The notes under the pieces are model-generated. The model was given only the letters and a program-made list of their open reading frames with translations, had not been told where the DNA came from and made no database searches. Shown piece by piece: positions 9,150-19,115 of a stretch of 64,000 nucleotides of DNA (position 1 is its first letter; the number at the start of each line of letters is the position of its first letter). Source of the stretch: CBDDBK01 sp965225715 (GTDB lineage: Bacteria > Bacteroidota > Bacteroidia > Cytophagales > Flammeovirgaceae); contig CBDDBK010000002.1 of assembly GCA_965225715.1 (NCBI GenBank), positions 1,054,001 through 1,118,000 on the forward strand. Reading direction: 5' to 3'. A program made the translations under genes and the position numbers.

Positions 9150-11018
9150 TTATCCTACCATAACATGTCCTTCGGGATAGGCAAAGGTATTATTTGATAT
9201 TCTTCGACTTAGAGCTAAAGCTAAAGTTAAGGTACCAACCCTGCCAATATACATAGAAAGAATAATGATAATTTTGCTAAAATTATTGAGTTCTGATGTG
9301 ATTCCCATACTTAATCCCGCTGTGGCAAAAGCTGAAATTTGTTCAAAGGCAATTTGTATAAGATTAATATTAGAATTATTACTTTCCGATATGGTTAGGA
9401 TAAAAATACCCATTAGATTATATGTTGTGGCAAAAATCAAAATAGAATAGGCTTTATAAATAGTATCTTGTAAAATACTGCGTCTATGAATAACAACATT
9501 CTTGAAACCTTGAATATTATTAATAGCTGAACTGATAATAATATAAAAAGTAGAACACTTAATACCGCCTCCTGTGGATCCTGGTGCTGCTCCAATAAAC
9601 ATTAAAAACATACATAAAATAAGGGTCGGTATTTTTAGAGTTGTAAAATCGATGGAATTAAAACCAGCGGTACGGGTTGTTACTGATTGGAAAAAAGAAA
9701 TATTTAAGGCTTCTATGATTGTACCATACGAAAGTTGTTCAAATTCTAAAAACATAAATCCAACAGTACCTAAAAAAATTAAAAACCCACTAGAGTACAT
9801 GGCTACACGGGTGCTTAATTTCCATTGACTTGGACGAGATAGAGAGACTATTTTTTTGGATGATATTTTGAATAAATCTTCTAAAGTTCCAAAACCTATT
9901 CCACCTAAAATGATTAGACTAGCGATGATGAGCTGAAAACTATACATTTTTCGGATATTAATATCCATGTTAAGTTGTTTGAAAATCTTTCCATCCGATA
10001 AAGTAGACGTATATAAACTATCACTAAAAAGGCTAAACCCTGCGTTGCAAAAAGCCGATATAGCATGGAAAATAGAATAAAAACTTTTTTGCCCTATAGT
10101 ATTAAAATCAAGTTCTTTATCCCAAGAAAAGAAAATAGCTACTGATCCGATAAACTCAATAAAAACAGTGATTATAATAATTTTTTTTAGAAGTTCTCTT
10201 GCCGAAATCAAAGATTCGCTACTCAATACATTTTGAATGACCGATTGTTGTTTAAGACCTACATTCTTGATCAAAAAAGTAGCAAAAAAAGTGGCAAAAG
10301 ACACAATACCAATACCCCCCAATTGAATGAGTATTAAAATGATTAACTGGCCTTTTAGGGTAAAATAAAGCCCTGTATCCCAAACGGTTAAACCTGTCAC
10401 ACAAGAAGCACTTACAGAGGTAAATAAGGCATCTATAAAAGGCATAGATTGAGCACCTGAAGTCATAGCCGGTAACAATAATAAGCCTGTTCCAGAGCCG
10501 ATAAGAACAGCAAAGCTAAGGATAAAAAGGATAGAAGGATTACCACTTTTAGCTGCTAAGACAGTATTTGTTAGTTTAATAGAATCTAAAGTGATATAGA
10601 TTAGTAAATAAATCGTTAAGGTAAATTGATAGACAAGAATAGTATCTGTTTCTTTCCAAAAGAGATCAATAATAAATAAGCTAGGATCAAATTTTAAAAA
10701 ATAAGTTGTAAAAGCGCTGCTAAAAATGAAAAAGCTTAAAAAGCCTTCCAATTTTGTTTTTTGTAAATATTCAGTTCTTTTAAAAGCAAATAACCAGCGA
10801 ATAAGAAAACTTAAAGCAAAAATACCCAGAAGATAATGAAAATAACCAACTGCTTTTAAAAACTCGGAGGCGGATAGATAAAAACCATATCGATAAATCA
10901 GGAAAGATAGCGAACAAATTAAAGCAATAATACCAACTAAATTAGCAACAAAAAGTCCTTTTTTTTGCCATTTATAAATGATATTATTAAGTAACTCTAA
11001 AGTTGTTTGCTTAATCAC
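9150..11018 (-). CDS. TrkH/KtrB family potassium transporter
   Basis: 622 residues. The four pore loops of the SKT superfamily are visible in order: SASCVTGLTVWD, SAFCNAGFSLF, TTRTAGFNSIDF and SAFATAGLSMGI. Their selectivity-filter glycines are all present. About 150 extra N-terminal residues form additional membrane segments, a feature of Bacteroidota TrkH proteins. It is expected to take up potassium (or sodium-coupled potassium) together with a TrkA/KtrA gating subunit, which is not adjacent here. It ends 19 bases from rsmE in convergent orientation. Confidence 0.88.
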   Translation of the reverse strand: MIKQTTLELLNNIIYKWQKKGLFVANLVGIIALICSLSFLIYRYGFYLSASEFLKAVGYFHYLLGIFALSFLIRWLFAFKRTEYLQKTKLEGFLSFFIFSSAFTTYFLKFDPSLFIIDLFWKETDTILVYQFTLTIYLLIYITLDSIKLTNTVLAAKSGNPSILFILSFAVLIGSGTGLLLLPAMTSGAQSMPFIDALFTSVSASCVTGLTVWDTGLYFTLKGQLIILILIQLGGIGIVSFATFFATFLIKNVGLKQQSVIQNVLSSESLISARELLKKIIIITVFIEFIGSVAIFFSWDKELDFNTIGQKSFYSIFHAISAFCNAGFSLFSDSLYTSTLSDGKIFKQLNMDINIRKMYSFQLIIASLIILGGIGFGTLEDLFKISSKKIVSLSRPSQWKLSTRVAMYSSGFLIFLGTVGFMFLEFEQLSYGTIIEALNISFFQSVTTRTAGFNSIDFTTLKIPTLILCMFLMFIGAAPGSTGGGIKCSTFYIIISSAINNIQGFKNVVIHRRSILQDTIYKAYSILIFATTYNLMGIFILTISESNNSNINLIQIAFEQISAFATAGLSMGITSELNNFSKIIIILSMYIGRVGTLTLALALSRRISNNTFAYPEGHVMVG

Positions 11019-11082
11019 TTTAATTATGAATTACAAATTGTAGAAAAATTTTTAACCCTAAAGGTACATAAAGGAATTATTT

Positions 11083-11301
11083 TTATAGCAATAGAGTCTA
11101 TATTCTATTTTTTTGCATGGAGTAAAAACCATAAAATGTAAATCATTGAAAATCAAACATTTAAAAATAGATAAACTCTTTAAAAAATTTTACAACATCA
11201 AGTCTAATGCTATTATCTATCTCAGAAAGATTTATCTTCATTATCTTATCAATCAATTAAACCCCTTAAAAATCCTTTTTCAAGTGACATGTATGACTAT
11301 A
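11083..11301 (-). repeat. degenerate or composite copy of the TATAG repeat
   Basis: The left side (TATAGCAATAGAG) and the right side (AAAATCCTTTTTCAAGTGAC then GACTATA, about 11252-11301) match the ends of the repeat family, but the middle is about 120 bases longer and unrelated. The region between trkH and the lipoprotein gene holds no supported gene. Confidence 0.45.
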
Positions 11302-11308
11302 GAGTTCT

Positions 11309-12703
11309 TTAAAACTGCCAAGTCTCCGCTTTTTTTAACCATGTTTTTTGATCATAATCTAAATTATAAGGATTGGCAAGTGTAAAAATATGATCTTCTA
11401 TCCGATAAACTAAAACTAGCCTATCTTTTCTTTTTGTTTCAAAAGCCAGACCAGACCAGCTTACTTTTGAGTTATGCTCTTTTGCAGATTCCTGTCTATA
11501 TTCAACTGGTTTGGCTTTTTTATCTGAATACCAAGCCTCATAAATATGACGAGCATTGGCCGGAACATAAAATTTATACGTTGTATTTTGCCAAAGTTTT
11601 TTGGCGTTCACATCGTAAAAGTAAACTTGACTTTTTAGAGAACCATTCAAATACAAAGATTTCATATCTTTTAAACCTCTAATTTTTTCAAATTCAAAAC
11701 GGCAAAAGTCCATGTTTTTCTCTAAGTATAGAGGCAGTACATAAAAACTATCTCTAAACCGTTTATAATCATTAATATTTTTATTTTTAGATATTAAAGT
11801 ATTAATTTGGCTGTGGTTTTTATTTTTTTCTTCTAAAAAAATGAGATATGTAGAATTGCTAAAGATATAATAATACTTGTCTATTTTTTTGAGATTTGAT
11901 TTTATATAGACTTTATAGGCATGATCAAATTTTTTAATCCATTTATTGCTACTCTCCAAAGTATCTATATGTTTTTCTTCATAATAACCAGCTTGAAGAA
12001 TTTTTTTGGAAAAATATAAAGCTAAATCATAATCTTGTCCCTTTTTAATTTTAAAGACGGTTAAAACCCATTTTTTATTTTTTAGCTCATCAAAATAATG
12101 AATATGAAGCCCATGATCTATTATCTTTTGGATGGTATGCTTATAAATACCTCTGGGCAAATCTATATTTTTTAAGGTTTTTCTATAAAAACGATTATTT
12201 AAAGTCGAAAAATTTTTAAAAAGTAAAACCTTGTCAAGATTATAATTCTTAATATAAGGTATGTGGTTTAAAGTTGAATCTAAACCTGAAAACAATTGAG
12301 GCTGACTTGTTAGTCTTTGTTGGGTGCTAAAGGTATCTGTTTTTATTTGGTATGCTTTAAGGGTGCGGTAATCGTGTATTAATAATTCTTTGAATCCAAA
12401 TTTATCTTCATAACCAATTTTAGCTCCTAAACATGTTTCAAAACTTTTGTAGCCTTCCGAAAAAACATGATGCCATATACCTTGTGTATCAATTCTGGTT
12501 GTTAATAAAATAGGTGAAATAATTTTATTTTTTAGCGTTCTATAAATACTATCAGCTTCATAAAAGCTGCGACTTTTATAGAGTTCTAAAATAAAAGGTT
12601 TAGCCTTTTTTAAAGTTTTTTTTTGCTTGCAAGCACTGAGAAATAGAAAAAAAAAGAGCAAGGAAAAAAAGGCAACTTTTTGGGAAAATATTTTACTAAA
12701 CAT
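11309..12703 (-). CDS. hypothetical lipoprotein
   Basis: 464 residues with a signal peptide and a clear lipobox (LSAC, lipidated cysteine C25) followed by KQKK. I do not recognise the family. The body is rich in lysine, tyrosine and aromatic residues, with alternating beta-like stretches and no cysteine-rich or enzyme motif. A membrane-anchored periplasmic or surface location is inferred from the lipobox. It is the only gene on its strand between trkH and pgk, with about 290 bases free on each side. Confidence 0.7.
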   Translation of the reverse strand: MFSKIFSQKVAFFSLLFFFLFLSACKQKKTLKKAKPFILELYKSRSFYEADSIYRTLKNKIISPILLTTRIDTQGIWHHVFSEGYKSFETCLGAKIGYEDKFGFKELLIHDYRTLKAYQIKTDTFSTQQRLTSQPQLFSGLDSTLNHIPYIKNYNLDKVLLFKNFSTLNNRFYRKTLKNIDLPRGIYKHTIQKIIDHGLHIHYFDELKNKKWVLTVFKIKKGQDYDLALYFSKKILQAGYYEEKHIDTLESSNKWIKKFDHAYKVYIKSNLKKIDKYYYIFSNSTYLIFLEEKNKNHSQINTLISKNKNINDYKRFRDSFYVLPLYLEKNMDFCRFEFEKIRGLKDMKSLYLNGSLKSQVYFYDVNAKKLWQNTTYKFYVPANARHIYEAWYSDKKAKPVEYRQESAKEHNSKVSWSGLAFETKRKDRLVLVYRIEDHIFTLANPYNLDYDQKTWLKKAETWQF

Positions 12704-12707
12704 GATT

Positions 12708-12977
12708 ATATAGTCAACTTCTATTGAAAAAGATTTTTAAGTATTTTAAGCTATATACAGGACATTAGTACAAAAAAGTATTTAAAAAAAAATAATTATT
12801 GATGTTTTATAATATAAAAAATGATATTAAATTTTTATATTGAACAATTAAAACATAATAATTTGATAATTAAATATTTAATATTAAAAAACCAAGTTTT
12901 ATAAAAAGTTTTCTTCTATATTTAAATCATTCACAATGAAAATATATTCTCTCTTTATATTTAAGAGCAAGGCTAAT
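12708..12977 (+). repeat. fragments of the TATAG repeat upstream of the lipoprotein gene
   Basis: 12708-12752 matches the left end of the repeat (TATAGTCAACTTCTATTGAA, AAAGATTTTTAAG). About 12900-12977 matches, in forward orientation, the subfamily seen at 6539 and 20696 (GAATGATT, ATTCTCTC, AGCAAGGCTAA). The two pieces are separated by about 150 bases of AT-rich DNA with no other feature. Confidence 0.4.
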
Positions 12978-12997
12978 TAGAGATGCCCCATAAAAAA

Positions 12998-14191
12998 CTA
13001 ATTCATCAAAGCCGCCACGCCAGGTAAGGTTTTTCCCTCTATAAACTCTAGTAAAGCTCCACCACCGGTGGATATATAAGATATTGAATTGGCTAACCCT
13101 GTTTGTTTTATAGCTGAAACAGTATCACCGCCTCCAATTAAAGAAAATACCGCTCCTGATCCAGCTTGAGTTCTTTTAGCAACACTTTTAGCAATAGTTA
13201 AAGTACCTTTTGCGCCTTCTGGGCGTTCAAAAATGCCCATCGGACCATTCCATAAAAGTGTATTACTTTCAGAAATACATGTTGAAAAAGTTTGACAAGC
13301 TTTCTCAGCAATATCTATACCCATCCAACCTTTTTCAATAGCATCGTTGTTGCTAGTTTTATATTCTTCTGTTCCTAATTTTTGAACTATAGAATCTATA
13401 GGTAAAAGAATTTTTACACCTTTAGATTTGGCTTTTTCCATAATTCTTAAAGCTAAATCAACTTTATCAGCTTCTACCAAAGAATCGCCTACTTTTCCAC
13501 CTTTGGCTTTGAAAAAGGTATAAGCCATAGCCCCTCCGATAAGCAAATTATTGACCTTGTCTACTAAAGATTCTAAAACTAAAATTTTATCCGATATTTT
13601 TGCTCCACCGACTATAGCCGTAAAAGGCGATACAGGATTATTAAGTATTTTATTTAGACTATTTAATTCGGCTTCTAGGAGTAGACCACAAACTTTTTCT
13701 TTAACAAAATTGGCGATAGTGGTCGTTGAGGCATGAGCGCGGTGAGCTGAACCAAAAGCATCATTAACATATATATCAGCATGATGACTTAAAGCCTTTG
13801 CAAAATCTCTATTGCCTTCGGTTTCTTGGGCATAAAAACGCACATTTTCTAATAAAAGAATTTCACCTGCCTTCAAATTTTTGGAGGCTTCATAAGATTT
13901 TGTAGAGATACAATCTGAAGCAAATTGAACAGGACGTTTTAATTTGATGCTTAAATAAGTTTGAATTGGAGCAAGGGAATACTTTGGTATGATTTTTCCT
14001 TTAGGTCTACCCAAATGAGACATAATAATTAATTTTCCTCCTTTTTCTAAAATATATTCTAAAGTAGGAAGAGCATAATCTATGCGTGTGCTGTCTTGGA
14101 TTTCTAACGTTTTTTTGTCTATAGGAACATTAAAATCTACTCGTACCAAGACTTTTTTATTAAAAAAACTACAATCTTTTAAAAATTTCAT
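12998..14191 (-). CDS. pgk: phosphoglycerate kinase
   Basis: 397 residues, full length for bacterial Pgk. Motifs in order: VRVDFNVPID near the N-terminus, the substrate-binding IMSHLGRPKG, VNDAFGSAHRAHAST, IVGGAKISDK, LLWNGPMGIFE, and the nucleotide-binding ISTGGGALLEFIEGK close to the end. It transfers phosphate from 1,3-bisphosphoglycerate to ADP in glycolysis. A TAnnTTTG-type box lies 48 bases before the start. Confidence 0.97.
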   Translation of the reverse strand: MKFLKDCSFFNKKVLVRVDFNVPIDKKTLEIQDSTRIDYALPTLEYILEKGGKLIIMSHLGRPKGKIIPKYSLAPIQTYLSIKLKRPVQFASDCISTKSYEASKNLKAGEILLLENVRFYAQETEGNRDFAKALSHHADIYVNDAFGSAHRAHASTTTIANFVKEKVCGLLLEAELNSLNKILNNPVSPFTAIVGGAKISDKILVLESLVDKVNNLLIGGAMAYTFFKAKGGKVGDSLVEADKVDLALRIMEKAKSKGVKILLPIDSIVQKLGTEEYKTSNNDAIEKGWMGIDIAEKACQTFSTCISESNTLLWNGPMGIFERPEGAKGTLTIAKSVAKRTQAGSGAVFSLIGGGDTVSAIKQTGLANSISYISTGGGALLEFIEGKTLPGVAALMN

Positions 14192-14238
14192 AACTATAAA
14201 ATGTTAAGTTGATAATTAGTTTATAACTTTAAAGATTT

Positions 14239-14246
14239 CAAAAATA
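14239..14246 (-). promoter_or_regulatory. putative -7 box of pgk promoter
   Basis: The reverse strand reads TATTTTTG, matching TAnnTTTG, 48 bases before the pgk start codon. No clear -33 element. Confidence 0.35.
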
Positions 14247-14323
14247 TAAAATACTAAAGACTTATTTATTTTATTTGGCCTATTTAGGTATTTTTTCATT
14301 TTTTTCCTTAATTATATTAAATT

Positions 14324-16208
14324 ATGGCATCTAAGTTTTCAAAATTCCAAAGCTGTACGTATATTGCTTTAATTCTTTTTATTTTAAATGTTTCTGGAAA
14401 ATGTAGGGATGAACCCTTATCTGAAACCAATTTACCTCCAACAGCTCTAATCTTAAGTAATTTAACTGTTTCTGAAAACCAACCTGTCGCTAGCCAAGTA
14501 GGCATTTTTAGCACAACCGATTCCGATGTTGACGATACCCATACGTATAGTTTAGTAAATGGTGAAGGCGATAGCGGTAATAATAGTTTTGTAATAGACG
14601 GTATAAATCTGAATACCAATGCTATTTTTGATTTTGAAGTCCAAAATACGTATTCTATTCGAGTGCAAACAGATGATGGTAATGATGGTGGAATTTTTCA
14701 GATGATTTTTATAATAACCGTGGCTGATATAGCTGAAGTTAATACCCCGACTACAACTATTTTAAGCAATGCTTCGGTTAATGAAAATGCAGCTATTGGA
14801 ACAAATATTGGATTTTTAACAACTACAGGTGGAAATCTAAATGATGATTATACTTATGCCTTAGTATCAGGGGATGGCGATGAGCGGTAATAATAGTTTT
14901 GTAATAGACGGTATAAATCTGAATACCAATGCTATTTTTGATTTTGAAGTCCAAAATACGTATTCTATTCGAGTGCAAACAGATGATGGTAATGATGGTG
15001 GAATTTTTCAGATGATTTTTATAATAACCGTGGCTGATATAGCTGAAGTTAATACCCCGACTACAACTATTTTAAGCAATGCTTCGGTTAATGAAAATGC
15101 AGCTATTGGAACAAATATTGGATTTTTAACAACTACAGGTGAAAATCTAAATGATGATTATACTTATGCCTTAGTATCAGGGGATGGCGATGATGGTAAT
15201 AATAGTGTTCTCCTTTCTGGAGATACTCTTAAAGTAGCTGCCATATTTGATTACGAGCAAAAAGTATCATATAATATCAGAATACGAAGTACTCCTACCA
15301 GTGGTGCTAGCTTTGAACAAACGTTTACTATTCTTATTAATAATCTGACTGGGTGGTCTTTAGCAACTGATAATTCTGGATGGGCTGGTAATAGTCACCA
15401 TGGTTCTGTAGTATTTGATAATAAAATATGGGCTATGGGAGGCTATACTATTACAAACAATGTTTGGTCTTCGAATGTTGATGGGCTAACTTGGACGAAA
15501 ATAACTGATTCGGCTGATTGGAATGCTAGAGTCTCTTATACTTCTGTTGTATTTGATAACAAAATATGGATTACTGGAGGATTTAATGGTTCTAATGGAT
15601 TAAATGATGTATGGTACAGTCCTGATGGACTAACTTGGACAGAAGCAAATGCAGCGGCTGATTGGACTGCTAGATGGAGAAATACTTCTGTTGTGTTTAA
15701 TAATAAAATATGGGTTATAGGAGGAACTATTTCTACTAGTATCTTAAAGAATGATATATGGTCTAGTTCTGACGGAATAACTTGGACAGAAGTAAACGCA
15801 TCAGCTAGTTGGGAAGCTAGAACATCCCATACTTCTGTTGTGTTTGATAATAAAATATGGGTTATAGGCGGAGAAAACTTTTCTACTGCTTTTAATGATA
15901 TCTGGTCTAGTTCTGATGGAATAACTTGGACAGAAGTAAACACATCTGCTAGTTGGGAAGCTAGAAGGGGACATCAATCTGTAGTATTTGATAATAAAAT
16001 ATGGATTATAGGAGGATTTGACTTCAGTTCAGAATTTTTTGATGCTTTAAATGATGTATGGTCCAGTGCTGACGGGGTGACTTGGAATAATGAAGCGCCA
16101 GGCCCTTCTAGCTGGACAGGAGGTGGTAAATGTGTTATTTTTAATAATAAGATTTGGCGAATAGGAGGATATGAATTGATAAATGATCTATGGTGTTATG
16201 ATTTATAA
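14324..16208 (+). pseudogene. cadherin-like / Kelch-type surface protein, split by an internal duplication
   Basis: Two overlapping frames (14324-14890 and 14874-16208) are one gene interrupted by a 310-bp tandem duplication, which is not a multiple of three. Frame one has an N-terminal hydrophobic signal, then cadherin-like repeats (TALILSNLTVSENQPVASQV, DTHTYSLVNGEGDSGNNSF). Frame two continues with a cadherin-like part. It then has five to six Kelch-like blades of the form SVVFDNKIWVIGG and DVWSSSDGITWTEV from about 15350 to the end. With one duplication copy removed the reading frame is continuous (LVSGDGDDGNNSV). The intact product would be an exported adhesion-type protein of about 525 residues. 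There is no sorting domain at the C-terminus. Confidence 0.75.
14573..15192 (+). repeat. 310-bp perfect-unit tandem duplication
   Basis: Unit one is 14573-14882 and unit two 14883-15192. I see a single base difference (GGTGGAAAT against GGTGAAAAT near 14830/15140), so the event is recent. The unit length of 310 is 1 modulo 3, and it throws the host gene out of frame. Confidence 0.9.
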
Positions 16209-16220
16209 TCTTATTAATAA

Positions 16221-16246
16221 GGTCATCAAGCTTTGGTTTGATGACC
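16221..16246 (+). terminator. hairpin terminator of the Kelch gene
   Basis: GGTCATCAA and TTGATGACC pair perfectly (9 bp) around an 8-base loop, 12 bases after the stop codon. The downstream T tract is poor. Confidence 0.6.
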
Positions 16247-16281
16247 TGTTATAGTTCATTAATTTGAATTGTTTTGATAAT

Positions 16282-16327
16282 AAAGACTCTAAAAAAATAC
16301 TGATATAAATATTTTTTTAGAGTCTTT
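16282..16327. terminator. 18-bp perfect hairpin
   Basis: AAAGACTCTAAAAAAATA at 16282-16299 pairs perfectly with 16310-16327 around a 10-base loop. The A/T-rich upper arm makes it usable as a terminator in both directions. It follows the shorter hairpin at 16221. The rest of the 385-base gap to trhO shows only a degraded end of the TATAG repeat near 16340-16420. Confidence 0.55.
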
Positions 16328-16593
16328 TCTATTTAAAAATAAAGAGAGTCTATTTTTTATATTATAAATGGCTTAAGTACTTAAAAAATCCTTTTTCAAT
16401 ATAATATAAATTCCCTATACAATTTTTTCCGATCAATAATTTTATCTAATATTGCTTCTATGAGGCTTTTTACCTCGCTAAAAGTTGTTTTTTTTTCTGC
16501 TTCTAAAGTATTTGAATGTAAATATCTTATGATTAATTTAGTATAAAATTTATCAAATTATTGTAACATTAATAAAATCAATTTACTTTGAAT

Positions 16594-17538
16594 ATGGAAA
16601 ACCAAGACTATAACATTTTGCTTTATTATTGTTATACACCTATTTATAGCCCTAAAACATTTCGGTTAAACCATCATCTTTTTTGTCTATCTCTTAATTT
16701 AAGAGGCAGAATAATTATAGCTTCTGAAGGTATTAATGGGACAATATCAGGCTTAAAAAATGACTGTCAAAAATATATGACAGCACTAAAGCAAGATAAA
16801 CGTTTCAATAATTTAGAGTTTAAGGTAGAACAAAGTCATAAGCATGTTTTTCAAAAACTAAATGTTCGTTACAAAAAAGAAATTGTAAACTCTGGCTTAG
16901 TAGATTTAAAGCCTCACCAACAAACAGGACAATATCTTTCTACTGAAGCATTTAAAAATATAAAAGACAAAGAAGATACTATACTTTTAGATGTCAGATC
17001 AAATTATGAACATCAGCTTGGAAAATTTAAAAATGCTAAAACTCTTAATATTAACCATTTTAGAGAATTTCCAGAAAAGATAAAAGACTTAGAACCTTAT
17101 AAAGATAAAAAAATTATTACGTATTGTACAGGAGGTGTAAAATGTGAAAAAGCTAGTGCTTTTCTACTAGAAAACGGTTTTCAAAATGTTTATCAACTTC
17201 ACGGAGGCATTATTAAATATGGTATAGAGGAAACAGGAAAAGATTTTGAAGGTAGCTGTTATGTATTTGACGATAGAATAAATATAAATATTAATCAATC
17301 CAATCCCACAATTATATCAACATGTGGTGTGTGTGGTCAAAAAAGCAAGCGAATGGCAAATTGTGCTAACCCAATTTGTAATAAACATAGCATTATTTGT
17401 CAACCTTGTGCTATTAAAATGGATGGTGCTTGTTCAGAAACCTGTAAAAATAGCCCTAATAAAAGACCTTATAATGATAAAGGATTTTATCCTAAAACAA
17501 TGAATGGCTACAATCCGAATAAATGTTCCAAAAGATAG
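16594..17538 (+). CDS. trhO: tRNA uridine(34) hydroxylase / rhodanese-domain protein
   Basis: From ATG 16594 the protein has 314 residues; a TTG two codons earlier is an alternative start. The N-terminal acylphosphatase-like part reads LRGRIIIASEGINGTISG. The rhodanese domain (about 135-235) has the active-site loop YCTGGVKCEKAS. The C-terminus is cysteine-rich (CGVCGQKS, CANPICNKH, CQPC, CSETC), as expected for TrhO/YceA. The enzyme makes 5-hydroxyuridine at position 34 of certain tRNAs. It is monocistronic here. Confidence 0.9.
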   Translation: MENQDYNILLYYCYTPIYSPKTFRLNHHLFCLSLNLRGRIIIASEGINGTISGLKNDCQKYMTALKQDKRFNNLEFKVEQSHKHVFQKLNVRYKKEIVNSGLVDLKPHQQTGQYLSTEAFKNIKDKEDTILLDVRSNYEHQLGKFKNAKTLNINHFREFPEKIKDLEPYKDKKIITYCTGGVKCEKASAFLLENGFQNVYQLHGGIIKYGIEETGKDFEGSCYVFDDRINININQSNPTIISTCGVCGQKSKRMANCANPICNKHSIICQPCAIKMDGACSETCKNSPNKRPYNDKGFYPKTMNGYNPNKCSKR

Positions 17539-17688
17539 AGGATAAAAAAATAATAGCTTATACTTCAATTTAAATGACTCAAATTTATTAGTACATTGAA
17601 GATCAACCAGTTTTATAAAAATAATAACTATTTGACTAATTGGTAATTAATGAGTTTATCAAACTTTTATTTATAAAAAAGCCTTGCT

Positions 17689-18030
17689 ATGCTATACTTT
17701 TTAGTTTTTGCGATCCCTTTTAGTTTGACTATTTATTATTTAGTTCGACGGATGTTTTTATTAAGAAAAAAATTTATAGAGACATATGATATGGTTATGG
17801 ATTTGGCAAAAAATGAAAATTTTGTTATTGATAAAGAAATATTAAACTTGCCAACAGATTTAATTATAACAGATTCTATTATAAAAAAATTAGAATGGAG
17901 TCTGAGACCTATAGAACAAAGATTAGATATAAATTTTGTTTTTATTTCTAATACAGCCTACGATAAAAAACAAAAGCTAATCAAAATACAAAATAAAATT
18001 CAAAAAATTCAAAAAATTTTAGCCCGATAA
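17689..18030 (+). CDS. hypothetical small membrane protein
   Basis: 113 residues with one N-terminal membrane helix (about 1-22), then a lysine-rich, probably helical cytoplasmic tail (KLIKIQNKIQKIQKI). No family recognised. The start is preceded by AAAAGCC without a clear Shine-Dalgarno, as is common in Bacteroidota. It is convergent with era, 89 bases away. Its length and codon use like its neighbours support a real gene, but nothing points to a function. Confidence 0.5.
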   Translation: MLYFLVFAIPFSLTIYYLVRRMFLLRKKFIETYDMVMDLAKNENFVIDKEILNLPTDLIITDSIIKKLEWSLRPIEQRLDINFVFISNTAYDKKQKLIKIQNKIQKIQKILAR

Positions 18031-18119
18031 TCGTAAATAATAAGAAAAATATGATCTTTTTATAAACCATAAATATTTGATTTTCAATTACTATTTTTAA
18101 AAAATAGTTTTGTTATAAA

Positions 18120-19010
18120 TTATTGAATATATCCAAACTCTTTTAGGGTGCTGTTTTTTTCCCGCCATTTAGGTATAACTTTTACTTCGAGATGAAGAAA
18201 AATTTTTTTTTTCAAAAAATTCCTTAAATCTTTTCGTGCAGCTATGGAAACAGCCTTTATCATTCTAGCACCTTTGCCTACAACTATATGTTTTTGGGTT
18301 TCTCTTTCGACAATGATTCGTCCTGTAATATGGATTATATCTTTTTCACTTTTGAAAGAATCGATCACAACTTCAGAACAATAAGGAATTTCTTTTTGAT
18401 AGATAAGCAGTATTTTTTCTCTGATAATTTCAGAAATAAAAAATCGTAAAGGTCTATCTGTTAAGACATCTTTATCATAATAAGGTGGGTGAAGAGGTAA
18501 TTTTTGTTTAATAAGTTCTTGAAGTTTTAAAAGCCCTAAACCCAATAAAGCACTTAAAACAATAATTTCATGTTGGGGAACTTTTTTTTCAAAAAAAGCA
18601 ACTTGTTTTAAAATATCTTCAGGATTTCCTAAGTCAATTTTATTGATAACAAGGATAATGGGTAAATTAATTTGTTTAATATGTTCTAAAATATCCTCGG
18701 GGTTTTCAAAAACTGTTGTCATATAAATAACCACCTCTAAATCTTTAAGACTTTCGCGTACAAAAGCCATCATTTGACGCTGTAAGGAATATTGAGGTTT
18801 TTTAATAATGCCGGGTGTATCAATAAATATAATTTGACTGTTTTTTTCATTAACAATACCAAGAATATTATGACGAGTGGTTTGGGCTTTAGGCGTAATA
18901 ATAGATAACTTTTCACCTAAAACTTTTTCCATTAATGTAGATTTTCCAGCATTTGCTAAACCAATAATACCAACAAAACCAGCATAATGAGGCTCTTCTT
19001 TTGAAGACAT
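18120..19010 (-). CDS. era: GTPase Era
   Basis: 296 residues, normal length. GTPase motifs: G1 GLANAGKSTL, switch region ITPKAQTTRHNI, G3 DTPGI, G4 NKIDLG, G5 SALLGLGL. The C-terminal KH domain contains RIIVERETQKHIVVGKGARM and ARKDLRNFL. Era binds the 3' end of 16S rRNA and couples small-subunit maturation to growth. It is followed at 19116 by the Omp85-like gene on the same strand, upstream of it in transcription. Confidence 0.95.
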   Translation of the reverse strand: MSSKEEPHYAGFVGIIGLANAGKSTLMEKVLGEKLSIITPKAQTTRHNILGIVNEKNSQIIFIDTPGIIKKPQYSLQRQMMAFVRESLKDLEVVIYMTTVFENPEDILEHIKQINLPIILVINKIDLGNPEDILKQVAFFEKKVPQHEIIVLSALLGLGLLKLQELIKQKLPLHPPYYDKDVLTDRPLRFFISEIIREKILLIYQKEIPYCSEVVIDSFKSEKDIIHITGRIIVERETQKHIVVGKGARMIKAVSIAARKDLRNFLKKKIFLHLEVKVIPKWREKNSTLKEFGYIQ

Positions 19011-19115
19011 ATTTTTAGAGATAAATTAAGTTTAGACTATTTTTATAATTTATTAAGTTGATTATCACTATTTTAATTTTTTTTTGTTTTTAATTACTGA
19101 AATTTAGAAGTTGGG

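Noticed and set aside
11113..11385. 90-codon forward frame between trkH and the lipoprotein gene
   Set aside because: It runs through a degenerate repeat and into the antisense of the lipoprotein gene; low-complexity lysine/isoleucine composition and no family likeness.
15536..15943. 135-codon reverse frame inside the Kelch gene
   Set aside because: Exact antisense shadow of the Kelch repeats; the sense strand explains the sequence.
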